Notes: generated by a model not told the origin, from the letters alone. A stretch of 64,000 nt of DNA from Bacteroidia bacterium (GCA_009930305.1 RZYM01000009.1:1-64000), one strand, 5' to 3'. Positions 19,801 to 28,432 are shown, counted from the stretch's first letter. A program made the numbers and translations.

Positions 19801-21465
19801 CAATATATCATCTAATGTTGTAAATTGAAGTCGAGATTTTGCTATTACTGAAGCCTTGAATGTTGGATAAGAATCAATCAATTTGAGAGAATTAGGTTTT
19901 ATAGAGTCAACTCTTGCGAATAAATTGAATGTTTTTAATTTGTCCTTAAAATCGATATCTGAATGTATTAGAATATTTCCATATCCATTGTCATCACCAT
20001 ACTTAATATCTGCAGATGCATTTTCTTGGGTGTATTTGCCATCTATTGTAATGTCATTGAAATCATATCCGTTGTATGTAAATGAATTAATGTGTCCACT
20101 GACTTTCCCTGTAATACTTTTATTTTGAGGCTTTTCTCCATCAACTTCAACATTCATTGAAAGATGCTGTAGTTTTGTGTCTTTACCTAGTAATCGGTTT
20201 AAATTAAAGTCTTGAGTCCCAATCTTTCCTTTAAATTTAAAATTTTGGTTCTTAGGAGTGTAACTCATCATTAAATCTGTTTTGATAACTCCGACTTGTG
20301 TGATTAGTCGGCCGTATGCAACGAGATTTGAATAGAATCCGGATATATTACCCTTATACAGCAAATCACCAAGATTTTGCATCTCCTTTGGAAGTATAAA
20401 TGGTTTTTTTGTTAAATCGGATATGAGATTTTCTAATTCATCTCGTCCAATCCTTACTTCACTTATGTCTGCATATACAAATGTTTCGTTTGGATTAAAA
20501 GGATCGGATATATTAGCTGAAGTTTGTATATTTATATTATTGCCATAAGAAGCCGAGAAATTCTTTAATCTTAGCGTTTTATTCGAATAACTTATAGCTG
20601 CGGATGTTTTTAGCGGATTCCTTAGACCCTTTAAAATAGGAGCAAAACAAGCCAAGTCATTTCCTTTGATGTATGATATTGGCATTGATAGATTAAACTT
20701 TAAACTATTTTGGAATGAGTTAATTTTGCTGAGTTGAGACAAACTATCATAATTAATAGCTAAACTATCTAATCGGATATCTGATCCAGGCATTAATAGT
20801 TTAAAATTCTTTATTTTGATTGCATTTTTACCTAAAAATCCATCAAAACATAATTTTGATATTGTTAAGCCAGATTGCTCATGCAAGTCTAAACTATTAA
20901 CTTCAAGACTTACTGTATCAGTCTTTGCGCAATTTAATTTTACATCTAAATTGAGATTGTCAACATCAATATGATTAGGATCAAATGGTATTACAGCAGA
21001 ACTTTCTAAATCCGTATTATCAAACTTAAAACGACAATTTCTTAATTGGCAATCTTTTACTTGAAATTGAAAAAGAAGAGGCTGTTGCTTTTTTTTCTCT
21101 TTGGGTGTAAAGGCTTCTATTAAAAACTGTAAGTTGGTCTGTCCTGTAGTATCAGTTTTTAATCTAAAATCCATTTTATCAACATTAATAGCCTGAACTA
21201 CTACTTGTCTTTTAAATAGTGGCAGTATTTTTACGTCAGCATAAAAAGATTGTATGCAAGCAAGAGTATCTTTGTCTTTATCTTCTAAATAAATATCATT
21301 TAATTTTATTGTTGAAAATAAATTGTACTTGACAGAGCCTATTCTAATTTCCGTACCTAATTGCTCGGATAACGAATTTGTAATTTGCTCAACGACATAA
21401 GCCTGAATAACTTTGCTGCTTAACAACAAGGTAACCGATAGTGGTATACTAATAATAATTACCAC
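16870..21465 (-). CDS. tamB: Translocation and assembly module protein TamB (DUF490)
   Basis: 1531 residues, a large inner-membrane-anchored periplasmic protein made mostly of beta strands, as in TamB/AsmA-like bridges that move phospholipids or assist outer-membrane protein assembly. The N-terminus is hydrophobic (IISIPLSVTLLLSS) and the C-terminal DUF490 region is recognisable (NIDNNANVKLYGKYDITKGEY, VKFDINLPYADDEV, QMVFLLLMGKF, LNYWISQISDDVNLGLNY). The final 70 residues are a Lys/Glu/Arg-rich charged tail. The start is uncertain: GTG at 21465 is the first standard start after the in-frame stop at 21529-21531, yet the open frame between them encodes KKFFTIVITIV, which looks like the natural beginning of the membrane anchor. 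Divergent from tsaD with overlapping promoters. Confidence 0.85.
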   Translation of the reverse strand: MVIIISIPLSVTLLLSSKVIQAYVVEQITNSLSEQLGTEIRIGSVKYNLFSTIKLNDIYLEDKDKDTLACIQSFYADVKILPLFKRQVVVQAINVDKMDFRLKTDTTGQTNLQFLIEAFTPKEKKKQQPLLFQFQVKDCQLRNCRFKFDNTDLESSAVIPFDPNHIDVDNLNLDVKLNCAKTDTVSLEVNSLDLHEQSGLTISKLCFDGFLGKNAIKIKNFKLLMPGSDIRLDSLAINYDSLSQLSKINSFQNSLKFNLSMPISYIKGNDLACFAPILKGLRNPLKTSAAISYSNKTLRLKNFSASYGNNINIQTSANISDPFNPNETFVYADISEVRIGRDELENLISDLTKKPFILPKEMQNLGDLLYKGNISGFYSNLVAYGRLITQVGVIKTDLMMSYTPKNQNFKFKGKIGTQDFNLNRLLGKDTKLQHLSMNVEVDGEKPQNKSITGKVSGHINSFTYNGYDFNDITIDGKYTQENASADIKYGDDNGYGNILIHSDIDFKDKLKTFNLFARVDSIKPNSLKLIDSYPTFKASVIAKSRLQFTTLDDILGYISIDSLSLFNDNESYNMNNLVIRATKENDIQRITITSEPIRASLEGKYTFSTLGANLQYLLTEELTTYKPIILKRKQPSNDFNFSLDISPISELSYVFAKDIYIEDTTYIRGKFSDFDNAIELTAFTNNIFWGNKSMDSVSLHIHNLQDKIQLRLETTLQTKLDTTDLAFSAYLDNNDLYMKFDWLNSVEKDFSGELGFDVLFKEPKTKDALLNLECTIHPSEMILSDSLWQVKEGKILYDEKSLIVNNIDFESSNQYLRINGSANKEDNSKIIQVDLKDIDLSYISEVFYMPDIKLLGIVSGSVSIGEALKKPILNANVTAKQFGLNNYPLGDVSAKASFNYEKEQIDLYGEVLNSMGDTSYVHGFVAPVRQEMLLDIDINNLKLNFIKPYLVSFANDMAGTARGKLYVGGGFKSIELWGDAYVQDAMLSIDFLKTKFHFSDSIHIRKDRFILKNITMYDEQGNTVHVNGLVTHKLFNNFKYKIELEVENALVLRTTEKDMPDFYGTIYATGGAVIDGDMNKVDIMVKAKPEKNSYFAVPVNNYTTAADNQFITFVNRNDNKKRSAEERRKRRRMNIAPTTKINVDIAIEATPDVEAQIIFDSHTGDIIKARGQGNLKVNIDNNANVKLYGKYDITKGEYNFSMQGAIRKKFEVGENSGISFDGNPMNGIMDINAMYQTSASLTDLLEESMLADIKNRTVKVNCIANISGQILEPRVKFDINLPYADDEVQRRVKSTINTEELMSQQMVFLLLMGKFYNPQVTKTTSGNALAASFATATLSSQLNYWISQISDDVNLGLNYQEDSKDATNNRSFEVNISTNLFDNRLLINGNVGYRTQYGLNDFIGDFDVEYKLNRSGRVRLKAYNHTNDKIYSTALYTQGLGIMYREDFDTWNNLFKYYKDVFSKKTPDEKAVEKQRKEKEKTINAKEKANRKALREDRKRRHKIFVEEEKARKQQEKEKRAAEKAARKSNK
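16886..16920 (+). terminator. Terminator of korAB, located inside the 3' end of tamB
   Basis: CGAGCTGC (16886-16893) and GCAGCTCG (16901-16908) form a perfect 8-bp GC-rich stem with a 7-nt loop, followed by a T-rich run (TTTTTCTTTTTC). It is 37 bases after the korB stop. It is read on the plus strand while the same bases encode the last Ala/Lys/Arg residues of TamB on the minus strand. Confidence 0.65.
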
Positions 21466-21497
21466 TATTGTGATGACTATGGTAAAGAATTTTTTAA

Positions 21498-21505
21498 TAA
21501 CTTTG
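21498..21505 (+). promoter_or_regulatory. -7 element of the tsaD promoter
   Basis: TAACTTTG matches TAnnTTTG. Expected start of transcription near 21509, giving a leader of about 40 bases before the tsaD ATG. No convincing -33 element was found at the right distance. Confidence 0.55.
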
Positions 21506-21523
21506 CAGTTTAGTTTTAAGTAA

Positions 21524-21531
21524 CAAAATTA
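21524..21531 (-). promoter_or_regulatory. -7 element of the tamB promoter
   Basis: On the minus strand this reads TAATTTTG, an exact TAnnTTTG. Transcription would start near 21520, about 55 bases before the GTG used here for tamB, and would include the KKFFTIVITIV-coding segment. It lies only about 20 bp from the tsaD -7 element on the other strand, so the two promoters face away and overlap. Confidence 0.5.
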
Positions 21532-21548
21532 CGAATAAATCGCCATTC

Positions 21549-22592
21549 ATGAAAGAGCAAATGAAAAAAAATGATGAGGTGGTCATATTAGGTATAGAAT
21601 CATCATGTGATGATACTTCAGCAGCCGTTCTGAGAAACGGATATTTGCTTTCTAACGTCATATCAAGTCAAGCAGTTCATAGTGCTTACGGGGGCGTTGT
21701 TCCAGAGTTAGCATCGCGTGCCCATCAGCAAAATATTATTCCTACGGTACATGAGGCACTTAAACGTGCAAATATTGACAAAACCGAATTGTCTGCTATT
21801 GCATATACACGAGGTCCTGGTTTAATAGGTTCTTTATTAGTAGGCACATCTTTCACAAAAGGATTATCAATAGCTTTAAATATACCAGTAATTGAGGTAA
21901 ATCATTTACAAGCACATGTGTTGGCTCATTTTATACTTGAAGAAGGGCTTGAATCTCATGTACCTGAGTTTCCATTTTTATGTTTATTAGTTTCCGGTGG
22001 TAATTCACAGATAGTTTTGGTTAGAGCTTATAATGATATGCAAATCATAGGTCAAACAATTGATGATGCAGCGGGAGAAGCCTTTGATAAATGTGCAAAG
22101 GTTTTAAATGGCCCATATCCTGGTGGTCCTTTTGTAGATAAACTTGCTAAAGAAGGTAACCCTAAGGCTTTCCATTTTGCAAAACCGAATATTGATGGTT
22201 ATGATTATAGTTTCAGTGGCTTGAAAACTTCATTTTTATATTTAATACGTGATGCATTAAAAGAAAATACTGATTTTATCGAACAAAATAAAGCAGATTT
22301 ATGTGCATCATTTCAAAGCACTGTTATTAGTGTTCTGATGAATAAACTTAAAAAAGCTGCAGATGCATTGTCCATAAATAGAGTAGCAGTTGCAGGTGGG
22401 GTATCAGCAAATAGTGGATTAAGAGCTGCATTTACTGATTATGCATCACGCTATGGTTGGGAAGTATTTCTACCCAAATTTTCATACACCACGGATAATG
22501 CTGCAATGATTGCAGTAACAGGTTATTTTAAATGTAAAGCCGGAATCTTTGATAAATTAGATTCTGTCCCATTTTCAAAAGTAGTTATATGA
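21549..22592 (+). CDS. tsaD: tRNA N6-adenosine threonylcarbamoyltransferase
   Basis: 347 residues, usual length for the Kae1/TsaD/YgjD family. Landmarks: ILGIESSCDDTSAAV near the start, the metal-binding HLQAH (His119 and His123), LLVSGGNSQIV, DDAAGEAFDK, GGVSANSGLR and TDNAAMIA. It transfers the threonylcarbamoyl group to A37 of tRNAs that read ANN codons, together with TsaB and TsaE, which are not in this window. Its stop overlaps the next gene's start (ATGA). A second ATG at 21561 would also give a complete protein. Confidence 0.96.
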   Translation: MKEQMKKNDEVVILGIESSCDDTSAAVLRNGYLLSNVISSQAVHSAYGGVVPELASRAHQQNIIPTVHEALKRANIDKTELSAIAYTRGPGLIGSLLVGTSFTKGLSIALNIPVIEVNHLQAHVLAHFILEEGLESHVPEFPFLCLLVSGGNSQIVLVRAYNDMQIIGQTIDDAAGEAFDKCAKVLNGPYPGGPFVDKLAKEGNPKAFHFAKPNIDGYDYSFSGLKTSFLYLIRDALKENTDFIEQNKADLCASFQSTVISVLMNKLKKAADALSINRVAVAGGVSANSGLRAAFTDYASRYGWEVFLPKFSYTTDNAAMIAVTGYFKCKAGIFDKLDSVPFSKVVI

Positions 22593-23182
22593 TAAACAAT
22601 ATTAAAGTATATTTCAAACAGATTTTAGAACGTTTTTACTTCCTAAAAGGTCCCGTATATTTTGTAATAATCTTATTATTAACGCATTTTGCTTGGAGAT
22701 ATAGTTTTGAGGAAGATATTGATTTGAGCGGAAATCCTCTGTTGTTTTTATGGGGAATTGATGTAACAAATTTCTTTAATGCTTTTTCTATGGCACTTAC
22801 TAAATCAGTATATATATTGCTGCATGATATTTTAGGCGTTGACGTAGGTATGCTTGGTAATACCATATTCAGTAAAGATTCTCATATGGTTATAAATGTA
22901 GTATGGAGTTGTAGCGGAATAAAACAAATGTTCGTATTCTTTTGTATTATAGTGTTTTATCCAGGTAGTATTTTGCGTAAATTATGGTATGTACCATCTG
23001 GTTTGATAGTTATAGCACTACTCAATATTATTCGAATAGCAATGATAGCTTATGGCACAAAAATTAACGGTGCTTGGTTTGATCAACTACATGAAATCTC
23101 AAAATATGTGTTTTATGCAATTATATTTTTGATGTGGGTTCTTTGGGAAGAAAAAATAAGGAAAAATGAATCTCACGCTTGA
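22589..23182 (+). CDS. Exosortase/archaeosortase family membrane peptidase
   Basis: 197 residues, mostly transmembrane (at least four segments). The proposed catalytic triad of this family is visible: Cys108 in WSCSGIKQM, Arg149 in LNIIRIAMIAYG, and His168 in DQLHEI. Exosortases cleave C-terminal sorting signals of PEP-CTERM-type substrates in the inner membrane. I find no PEP-CTERM-like tail on any complete protein in this window, so its substrate lies elsewhere. It overlaps tsaD by 4 bases and coaX by 17, so it is part of the same transcript. The subtype (XrtF, XrtN or another) cannot be assigned by eye. Confidence 0.85.
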   Translation: MINNIKVYFKQILERFYFLKGPVYFVIILLLTHFAWRYSFEEDIDLSGNPLLFLWGIDVTNFFNAFSMALTKSVYILLHDILGVDVGMLGNTIFSKDSHMVINVVWSCSGIKQMFVFFCIIVFYPGSILRKLWYVPSGLIVIALLNIIRIAMIAYGTKINGAWFDQLHEISKYVFYAIIFLMWVLWEEKIRKNESHA

Positions 23183-23903
23183 TTTTGGAAATACTAGGGT
23201 AAAAGTTGCTGTTTTTGATGGAAACAAATGTATTCACGAATATGCATATGATTTTTTTTCTGTCAAAGAATGTGAAACTTTATTAAGTATGTTTCAGATT
23301 AAAAGAGCAATAGTTTGTTCTGTTACAGAAATTGACGCAACTCTTTCAGAATATTTAAAAACAACATTTAATCCTTGCGTTTTTTTAGATTCCCAAACGC
23401 CGATACCAATAATTAATGCATATGCAACTCCTATAACTTTAGGCCCGGATCGTTTAGCCTTGGCAGTAGGAGCTCACGAATTGCATCCGGAACATTCTGT
23501 TTTAGTGGTAGATGCAGGAACCGCACTTACATATGAGTTAATTGATGAGACAGGAAAATACCTTGGCGGTAATATCGCTCCAGGCGCAAATATGCGTTTA
23601 AAATCTTTGCATGATTATACTCAAAAATTGCCTTTGGTGTCTTTGAGTGATACAAATTCCAATATTGGAAATAATACAAATGATGCAATATTGAATGGAG
23701 TTGTTTATGGAATCGCTTATGAAATAGATTCTTATATATCATTTTTGCAATCAACATATCCGAATCTTTTGACTTTTTTAACAGGTGGCGACGCTTTTTA
23801 CTTTGCCAAGAAATTAAAAAGTAGCATCTTTGTATCTCCGAATTTGCTTCTAATAGGTTTAAATTGCATATTAAATTACAACATATGTTCCGTACACGAA
23901 TAA
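23166..23903 (+). CDS. coaX: Type III pantothenate kinase
   Basis: 245 residues. Landmarks of CoaX: LTLDFGNTRVK (phosphate-binding, residues 3-13), GPDRLALAVGA (substrate binding), VVDAGTALTYELID and GGNIAPGANMR. It phosphorylates pantothenate with ATP, the first step of coenzyme A synthesis; the type III enzyme needs a monovalent cation and is not inhibited by CoA. Its 5' end overlaps the exosortase gene and its 3' end overlaps the start of the next gene by 19 bases. Confidence 0.95.
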   Translation: MNLTLDFGNTRVKVAVFDGNKCIHEYAYDFFSVKECETLLSMFQIKRAIVCSVTEIDATLSEYLKTTFNPCVFLDSQTPIPIINAYATPITLGPDRLALAVGAHELHPEHSVLVVDAGTALTYELIDETGKYLGGNIAPGANMRLKSLHDYTQKLPLVSLSDTNSNIGNNTNDAILNGVVYGIAYEIDSYISFLQSTYPNLLTFLTGGDAFYFAKKLKSSIFVSPNLLLIGLNCILNYNICSVHE

Positions 23904-25132
23904 TAAATACCATAATATTTTTTGCAGTAACAGCGGTCTGTGTATCACAAAATAATACACTGTCTCCATATTCGCGTTATGGATATGGAGAATTGCAGAG
24001 TCAGTCATTTGCCGCGACTCAGTCAATGGGTGGTTTAGGCTACGGAATTCGTGATAAGCGACATATTAATCCAATGAATCCGGCTTCATATACATCAATT
24101 GATAGTTTAACTTTCATGATGGATATTGGAGTATCTGGTGTTATTGATGGTTTGGATACAGGAGATGATCAATTTACTCAATTTACAGGAAATCTTGATT
24201 ATGTTGCATTCCAATTTCCGTTATGGAAATTTATGGCACTAAGTTTTGGTATACTTCCATATTCGTCTATCGGATATGATTATACATCAACGTCTACGCA
24301 AGATCCATACGAAGAGCCTGACAGCTTGCTTTCAGTTAAGCAGTCTTTTTATGGCACAGGTGGATTCACACAAGTTTATCTAGGTATATCTTTCGATATC
24401 CTTAATCGTGTGGCAATCGGTATTAATGGTCGTTATATGTTTGGAAATATCAAGCACATACGTCAAGTAACATTCCCTGATGAAGATCTTTATGTAGGAA
24501 CAACACAAACTGCTGCATTGTATTCCAGTTCGTTTCTTTGTGATTTAGGTTTGCAATATCATCAACCAATAGGGAATGATGAATTAGTTATAGGAGGAAC
24601 ATATGCTTTTAAACTTCCGATGAATATAACTAGTCAAATAACAACAATTACAAATACGACAGTGACTGATGATGCTAAATATGATTTTGACTATCCACAA
24701 ACAATAGGAGTTGGCGCTTCTTATCGTATAGGTGAAATGATTTTAGTCGGTGCCGATTACTCTTGGCAGAATTTTAAAGATGCACGTTACTATGGGTATA
24801 CAGATACTCTTGCAAATCGTTCAAAATGCGCTATAGGTATCGAATATGTACCAAAAGTGAATTCAAAAAAATATTATGAAACTATGTGTTATCGTTTAGG
24901 CGCAAATTATTCCAATTCATACACAAAAGTTAATGGTGCATACTATAATGAATTCGCAATTACTATGGGTATCGGTTTCCCTTTGTTTAGTTCACTTACG
25001 ACATTGAATTTATTATTAGAATATGGTCAACGTGGTTCTATATCAACAACAAAATTACTTGAACAGTACTTTAAAATCGGTTTGAATGTGTCTTTGAACG
25101 AACGCTGGTTTGTTAAACGAAAATTTAATTAA
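23885..25132 (+). CDS. Putative outer-membrane beta-barrel protein, conserved in Bacteroidota
   Basis: 415 residues. I chose ATG 23885 because it gives a clean signal peptide (MFRTRIINTIIFFAVTAVCVSQ); an ATG seven codons earlier would add a charged lead. The mature start NNTLSPYSRYGYGELQSQ is followed by PMNPASYTSIDSL and repeated amphipathic strands with Gly/aromatic pairs, ending with strand-like WFVKRKF, which together suggest a beta-barrel of the FadL/OmpP1-like shape. No enzyme motif is seen. It sits between coaX and a TPR gene ahead of lptC, an order I recall as common in Bacteroidales, which points to a role in envelope biogenesis, but the exact function is unknown. Confidence 0.7.
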   Translation: MFRTRIINTIIFFAVTAVCVSQNNTLSPYSRYGYGELQSQSFAATQSMGGLGYGIRDKRHINPMNPASYTSIDSLTFMMDIGVSGVIDGLDTGDDQFTQFTGNLDYVAFQFPLWKFMALSFGILPYSSIGYDYTSTSTQDPYEEPDSLLSVKQSFYGTGGFTQVYLGISFDILNRVAIGINGRYMFGNIKHIRQVTFPDEDLYVGTTQTAALYSSSFLCDLGLQYHQPIGNDELVIGGTYAFKLPMNITSQITTITNTTVTDDAKYDFDYPQTIGVGASYRIGEMILVGADYSWQNFKDARYYGYTDTLANRSKCAIGIEYVPKVNSKKYYETMCYRLGANYSNSYTKVNGAYYNEFAITMGIGFPLFSSLTTLNLLLEYGQRGSISTTKLLEQYFKIGLNVSLNERWFVKRKFN

Positions 25133-25160
25133 TATTATATACAACTTTAAAATTAAGAAA

Positions 25161-26519
25161 ATGAAAAGTTTCAAGTACATATTGGTAGCAGGAGCTTTTA
25201 TAAGTTCTATCTCTGCGTTCAGCGCAAAAGGAATCGATAACGGAAGTCGCTTTGGAACAGGTGAAGATAGTATCCGTTGTATCGAAAATTTAAGCCTTTA
25301 TGGCAGTTATTATAAAATTAAAGATTACGAATCTGCGTATAATAGTTGGAAGGTCGTTTATGATGAATGTCCTCAAGCAGGTGGTCGTACTCTTTATAGT
25401 CAAGGTGCATTTTTGATTGCTACTAAAATGAGCAAAGAAAAAGATGCAGTTAAGAAACGAGAGTGGTTTAAGATGTTGATGGAATGCTATGATAAGCGTA
25501 TTCAATATTTTGGAGACGATAAAAATTATCCAGGACCATGGATACGTGGACGTCAAGCTATTGATTTCATCAACTATTCAGGTGAAGAAGGTTTGATAGA
25601 AAAAGTATTGCCATGGTTAAAAACAGCAGTTGATTTTATGGGTGAACAATGTGATGCTGACGTTATGAATGCTTATTTTCAAATGTTGGAAAAGCAATAT
25701 GATTCAGATAAAGACAAATATAGAACAGACTTTATCAATGAATATTTAAGATTAGGTTCATTATTGGATGGTAGAATTTCAAAAGCAGATAAATATGCTC
25801 CAAATTATCAATTAGTACGCAATAATATTAATCAAATGTTTACCAATAGTGGTGCTGCTGATTGCGCTACACTCGAAAGCGTGTTTGAATCAAAAGTTGA
25901 AATATCTAAAGACAAAGTTGATGAATTAGCAACTATTATTAATTTGTTCTCAAAAGCAGGATGTAAAGAATCTGATGTTTATTTTAAAGCATCTTTATAT
26001 GCTCATAAATTGAATCCTACAGCCGAAACAGCAGCAGGATGCGGTTATCGAGCAGCAAAGAAAAAAGAATATTCAAATGCAGTTCGTTTTTTCAACGAAG
26101 CAATTAAATTGGCTGATAATGATTCTGTTAAATATGAATATCAGTATATAATAGCTGCTTTGGAGATGCAAATGGATCATTATACAGAGGCTCGTGCAGC
26201 TTCGAGACGTGCAATAGAACTTGATCCATCTAATGGCGCTCCATATATCTTAATAGCTCAAATGTATGCTGACAATAATCACAATCCATATAGTGACGAC
26301 AAAATTTTAGCAAAAACAGTGTATTGGGCAGCTGTTGATAAATTGGAAAAAGCGAAATCAATTGATCCTTCATGTGCAGAGAAAGCACAGCAACTTATAA
26401 ATACCTATCGCAAATTTTATCCTTCAAAAGAAGATGTGTTCTTTAAACCTGAATTGAAAGTTGGAGAATTGTTCCTAATTGGTGGATGGATAGGTGAGAC
26501 AGTTCGTTGTAGGGACTAA
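25161..26519 (+). CDS. Exported TPR-repeat protein
   Basis: 452 residues. ATG 25161 gives the signal peptide MKSFKYILVAGAFISSISAFSA; the frame is open upstream but without signal-like sequence. The body is helical, with TPR-like repeats best seen from about residue 290 (SDVYFKASLYAHKLNPTA, YSNAVRFFNEAIKLADND, TEARAASRRAIELDPSNGAPYI, VDKLEKAKSIDPSCAEKAQQ). Probably periplasmic and a scaffold for partner proteins. The start is 28 bases after the barrel-like gene, and lptC begins 12 bases after its stop, so all three probably work together. Confidence 0.75.
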   Translation: MKSFKYILVAGAFISSISAFSAKGIDNGSRFGTGEDSIRCIENLSLYGSYYKIKDYESAYNSWKVVYDECPQAGGRTLYSQGAFLIATKMSKEKDAVKKREWFKMLMECYDKRIQYFGDDKNYPGPWIRGRQAIDFINYSGEEGLIEKVLPWLKTAVDFMGEQCDADVMNAYFQMLEKQYDSDKDKYRTDFINEYLRLGSLLDGRISKADKYAPNYQLVRNNINQMFTNSGAADCATLESVFESKVEISKDKVDELATIINLFSKAGCKESDVYFKASLYAHKLNPTAETAAGCGYRAAKKKEYSNAVRFFNEAIKLADNDSVKYEYQYIIAALEMQMDHYTEARAASRRAIELDPSNGAPYILIAQMYADNNHNPYSDDKILAKTVYWAAVDKLEKAKSIDPSCAEKAQQLINTYRKFYPSKEDVFFKPELKVGELFLIGGWIGETVRCRD

Positions 26520-26531
26520 TGTTTTTCTGAT

Positions 26532-27137
26532 TTGAAGCAAATATTAATTAAACATATTTATACTTACATAACGGTCGCTTTTATAGCAGCCGTTATGTTT
26601 GTGTTTATTTCCTGCTCATATCGAGTTGAATCAACGGAAGAATTATCTAATTCACGTGATTCTATTGCACTAGTGCATGCGTGGGATGTTTCAACTGTTA
26701 TATCTGATTCAGGAGTTACCCGGTATCGTCTTGCAACACCTGAATGGTTAATATTTGACAAAGCATCAGAACCATATTGGGATTTTCCACATGGAATACA
26801 TTTAGAAAAATTTGATGAGAATTTAAACGTGTATGCCAATGTAGATGCAGATACAGCAATATATTATAGCAATAAAGAAATGTGGATTTTGAGTGGGAAC
26901 GTAAAGGCGATGAATCTTGATGGAGAAAGATTTGAGTCTGAAAAATTGTTTGTAGAGCAAAAAAAAGATCGTATATATACAGACAGATTTGTAACCATAA
27001 TACAAAAAGAACGTATAATTAATGGAATAGGTTTAGAATCTAATCAAAGATTAACAAAATATACTATACTGGAACCGCAAGGTATAATACCCATAGATGA
27101 AGCATCGGATTCTGTTTTAACATCCGCAAATCAGTAA
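26532..27137 (+). CDS. lptC: LPS export ABC transporter periplasmic protein LptC (lipoprotein)
   Basis: 201 residues beginning with TTG at 26532; an ATG at 26519 hits a stop three codons later, and later ATGs would remove the signal peptide. The N-terminus has a hydrophobic run ending in a lipobox-like FISC, so the protein is probably a lipoprotein rather than membrane-anchored as in E. coli. The middle matches the LptC/OstA-like beta-jellyroll (TPEWLIFDKASEPYWDFPHGIHLEKFDE, DADTAIYYSNKEMWILSGNVKAMN, FESEKLFVEQKKDRIYTD), which passes lipopolysaccharide from LptBFG toward LptA. LptA and LptBFG are not in this window. Confidence 0.83.
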   Translation: MKQILIKHIYTYITVAFIAAVMFVFISCSYRVESTEELSNSRDSIALVHAWDVSTVISDSGVTRYRLATPEWLIFDKASEPYWDFPHGIHLEKFDENLNVYANVDADTAIYYSNKEMWILSGNVKAMNLDGERFESEKLFVEQKKDRIYTDRFVTIIQKERIINGIGLESNQRLTKYTILEPQGIIPIDEASDSVLTSANQ

Positions 27138-27142
27138 TTTAT

Positions 27143-28396
27143 ATGAGTTCTACTATTGTCATCATCATAATTTCATTATTATTTTCCGCTTTTTTTTCGG
27201 GCATGGAGATAGCGTTTGTTTCATCTAACAAACTTCGGTTTGAAATGGATAAACAACGTAAAACACTAACATCGTCCATACTTAACATATTTTACACAAG
27301 ACCCGATAGATACATTTCTACAATTTTAGTTGGAAACAATATAGCATTAGTCATTTATGGTATACAAATGGCAAATTTATTGCGTCCTTTTTTAATACTA
27401 TTGGGCAGTGACGCATTAATAGCATTGATTCAGACATTACTTTCGACATTTCTTATTCTTATAACAGGAGAGTTTATTCCAAAAATATTGTTTAAAATCA
27501 ATTCTAATTTTTGGATGAATACATTCGCTGTGCCTTTATTGTTGATATATGTCATTCTATATCCGATATCTGTTTTTATGAGTTTCTTGTCAAAAGCTAT
27601 AATTCGTTTGTTCGGAATTAAAGTGGCGGAGCGCTCTGTACGTATGCTTGGTCGGGTTGATTTGGATTTTCTGGTACATGAATCTGTTCATAATCACAAC
27701 AATAATAAAGATGAAATTAATAATGAAGTTAAAATCTTTCAAAATGCACTTGACTTCTCAAAAGTTAAACTACGCGATTGTATGGTTCCAAGAACAGAAA
27801 TCGAAGCTGTAGATTCTGATACAGGATTAGAAGAACTAACGCAGCGTTTTGTATTGTCAGGTTGCTCTAAAATTTTAGTGTATAAAGATAGCATAGATAA
27901 TATAATAGGTTATATACATTCTATTGAGATGTATAAAAATCCTACAAAATGGCAAGATAAGATTATTTTAATACCAATCGTTCCGGAAACAATGGCTGCA
28001 AATAAATTAATGAATTTACTACTATTGAAAAAGAAAAGTCTTGCAGTTGTGGTAGACGAATTTGGTGGAACTGCAGGTATTGTAACTTTGGAGGATATTG
28101 TAGAGGAGATATTTGGTGAAATTGAAGATGAACATGACACACAAGAATACGTAGAAAAACGTATTAATGAGCATGAATTGATACTTTCAGGACGATTGGA
28201 GGTAGATTATATCAATGAGCAATTTGGATTGGAATTGCCTACTTCTGATGAGTACATAACAATTGCTGGTTTGATTTTACATATTTATCAAGGATTCCCC
28301 AAAACGAACGATGAAATTAAGTCAGGGAATTATTTGTTTAAAGTTTTAAAAGTAACTCACAATAAAATTGAATTAGTACGGTTGATAATACAATAA
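27143..28396 (+). CDS. CNNM/CBS-domain membrane transporter (hemolysin C/CorC-like family)
   Basis: 417 residues. Domain order: DUF21/CNNM with four membrane segments (about 1-165; FFSGMEIAFVSSNKLRFEM, GEFIPKILF), a pair of CBS domains (about 195-310; MVPRTEIEAVDSD, DEFGGTAGIVTLEDIVEEIFGEI), and a C-terminal CorC/HlyC domain (about 325-415). The family is implicated in magnesium and cobalt transport; older names call it hemolysin, but toxicity is not shown. It lies 5 bases after lptC and ahead of the PpiD-like foldase, the usual Bacteroidales order. Confidence 0.92.
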   Translation: MSSTIVIIIISLLFSAFFSGMEIAFVSSNKLRFEMDKQRKTLTSSILNIFYTRPDRYISTILVGNNIALVIYGIQMANLLRPFLILLGSDALIALIQTLLSTFLILITGEFIPKILFKINSNFWMNTFAVPLLLIYVILYPISVFMSFLSKAIIRLFGIKVAERSVRMLGRVDLDFLVHESVHNHNNNKDEINNEVKIFQNALDFSKVKLRDCMVPRTEIEAVDSDTGLEELTQRFVLSGCSKILVYKDSIDNIIGYIHSIEMYKNPTKWQDKIILIPIVPETMAANKLMNLLLLKKKSLAVVVDEFGGTAGIVTLEDIVEEIFGEIEDEHDTQEYVEKRINEHELILSGRLEVDYINEQFGLELPTSDEYITIAGLILHIYQGFPKTNDEIKSGNYLFKVLKVTHNKIELVRLIIQ

Positions 28397-28424
28397 AAAT
28401 GGAGTGCATTATTTAAAAAATTTG

Positions 28425-28432
28425 TATCTTCG
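28425..28432 (+). promoter_or_regulatory. Possible -7 element before the PpiD-like gene
   Basis: TATCTTCG differs from TAnnTTTG at one position. The same variant, TATCTTCG, occurs before the MoxR operon at 47890. It is 54 bases before the ATG. No good -33 element. Confidence 0.35.
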
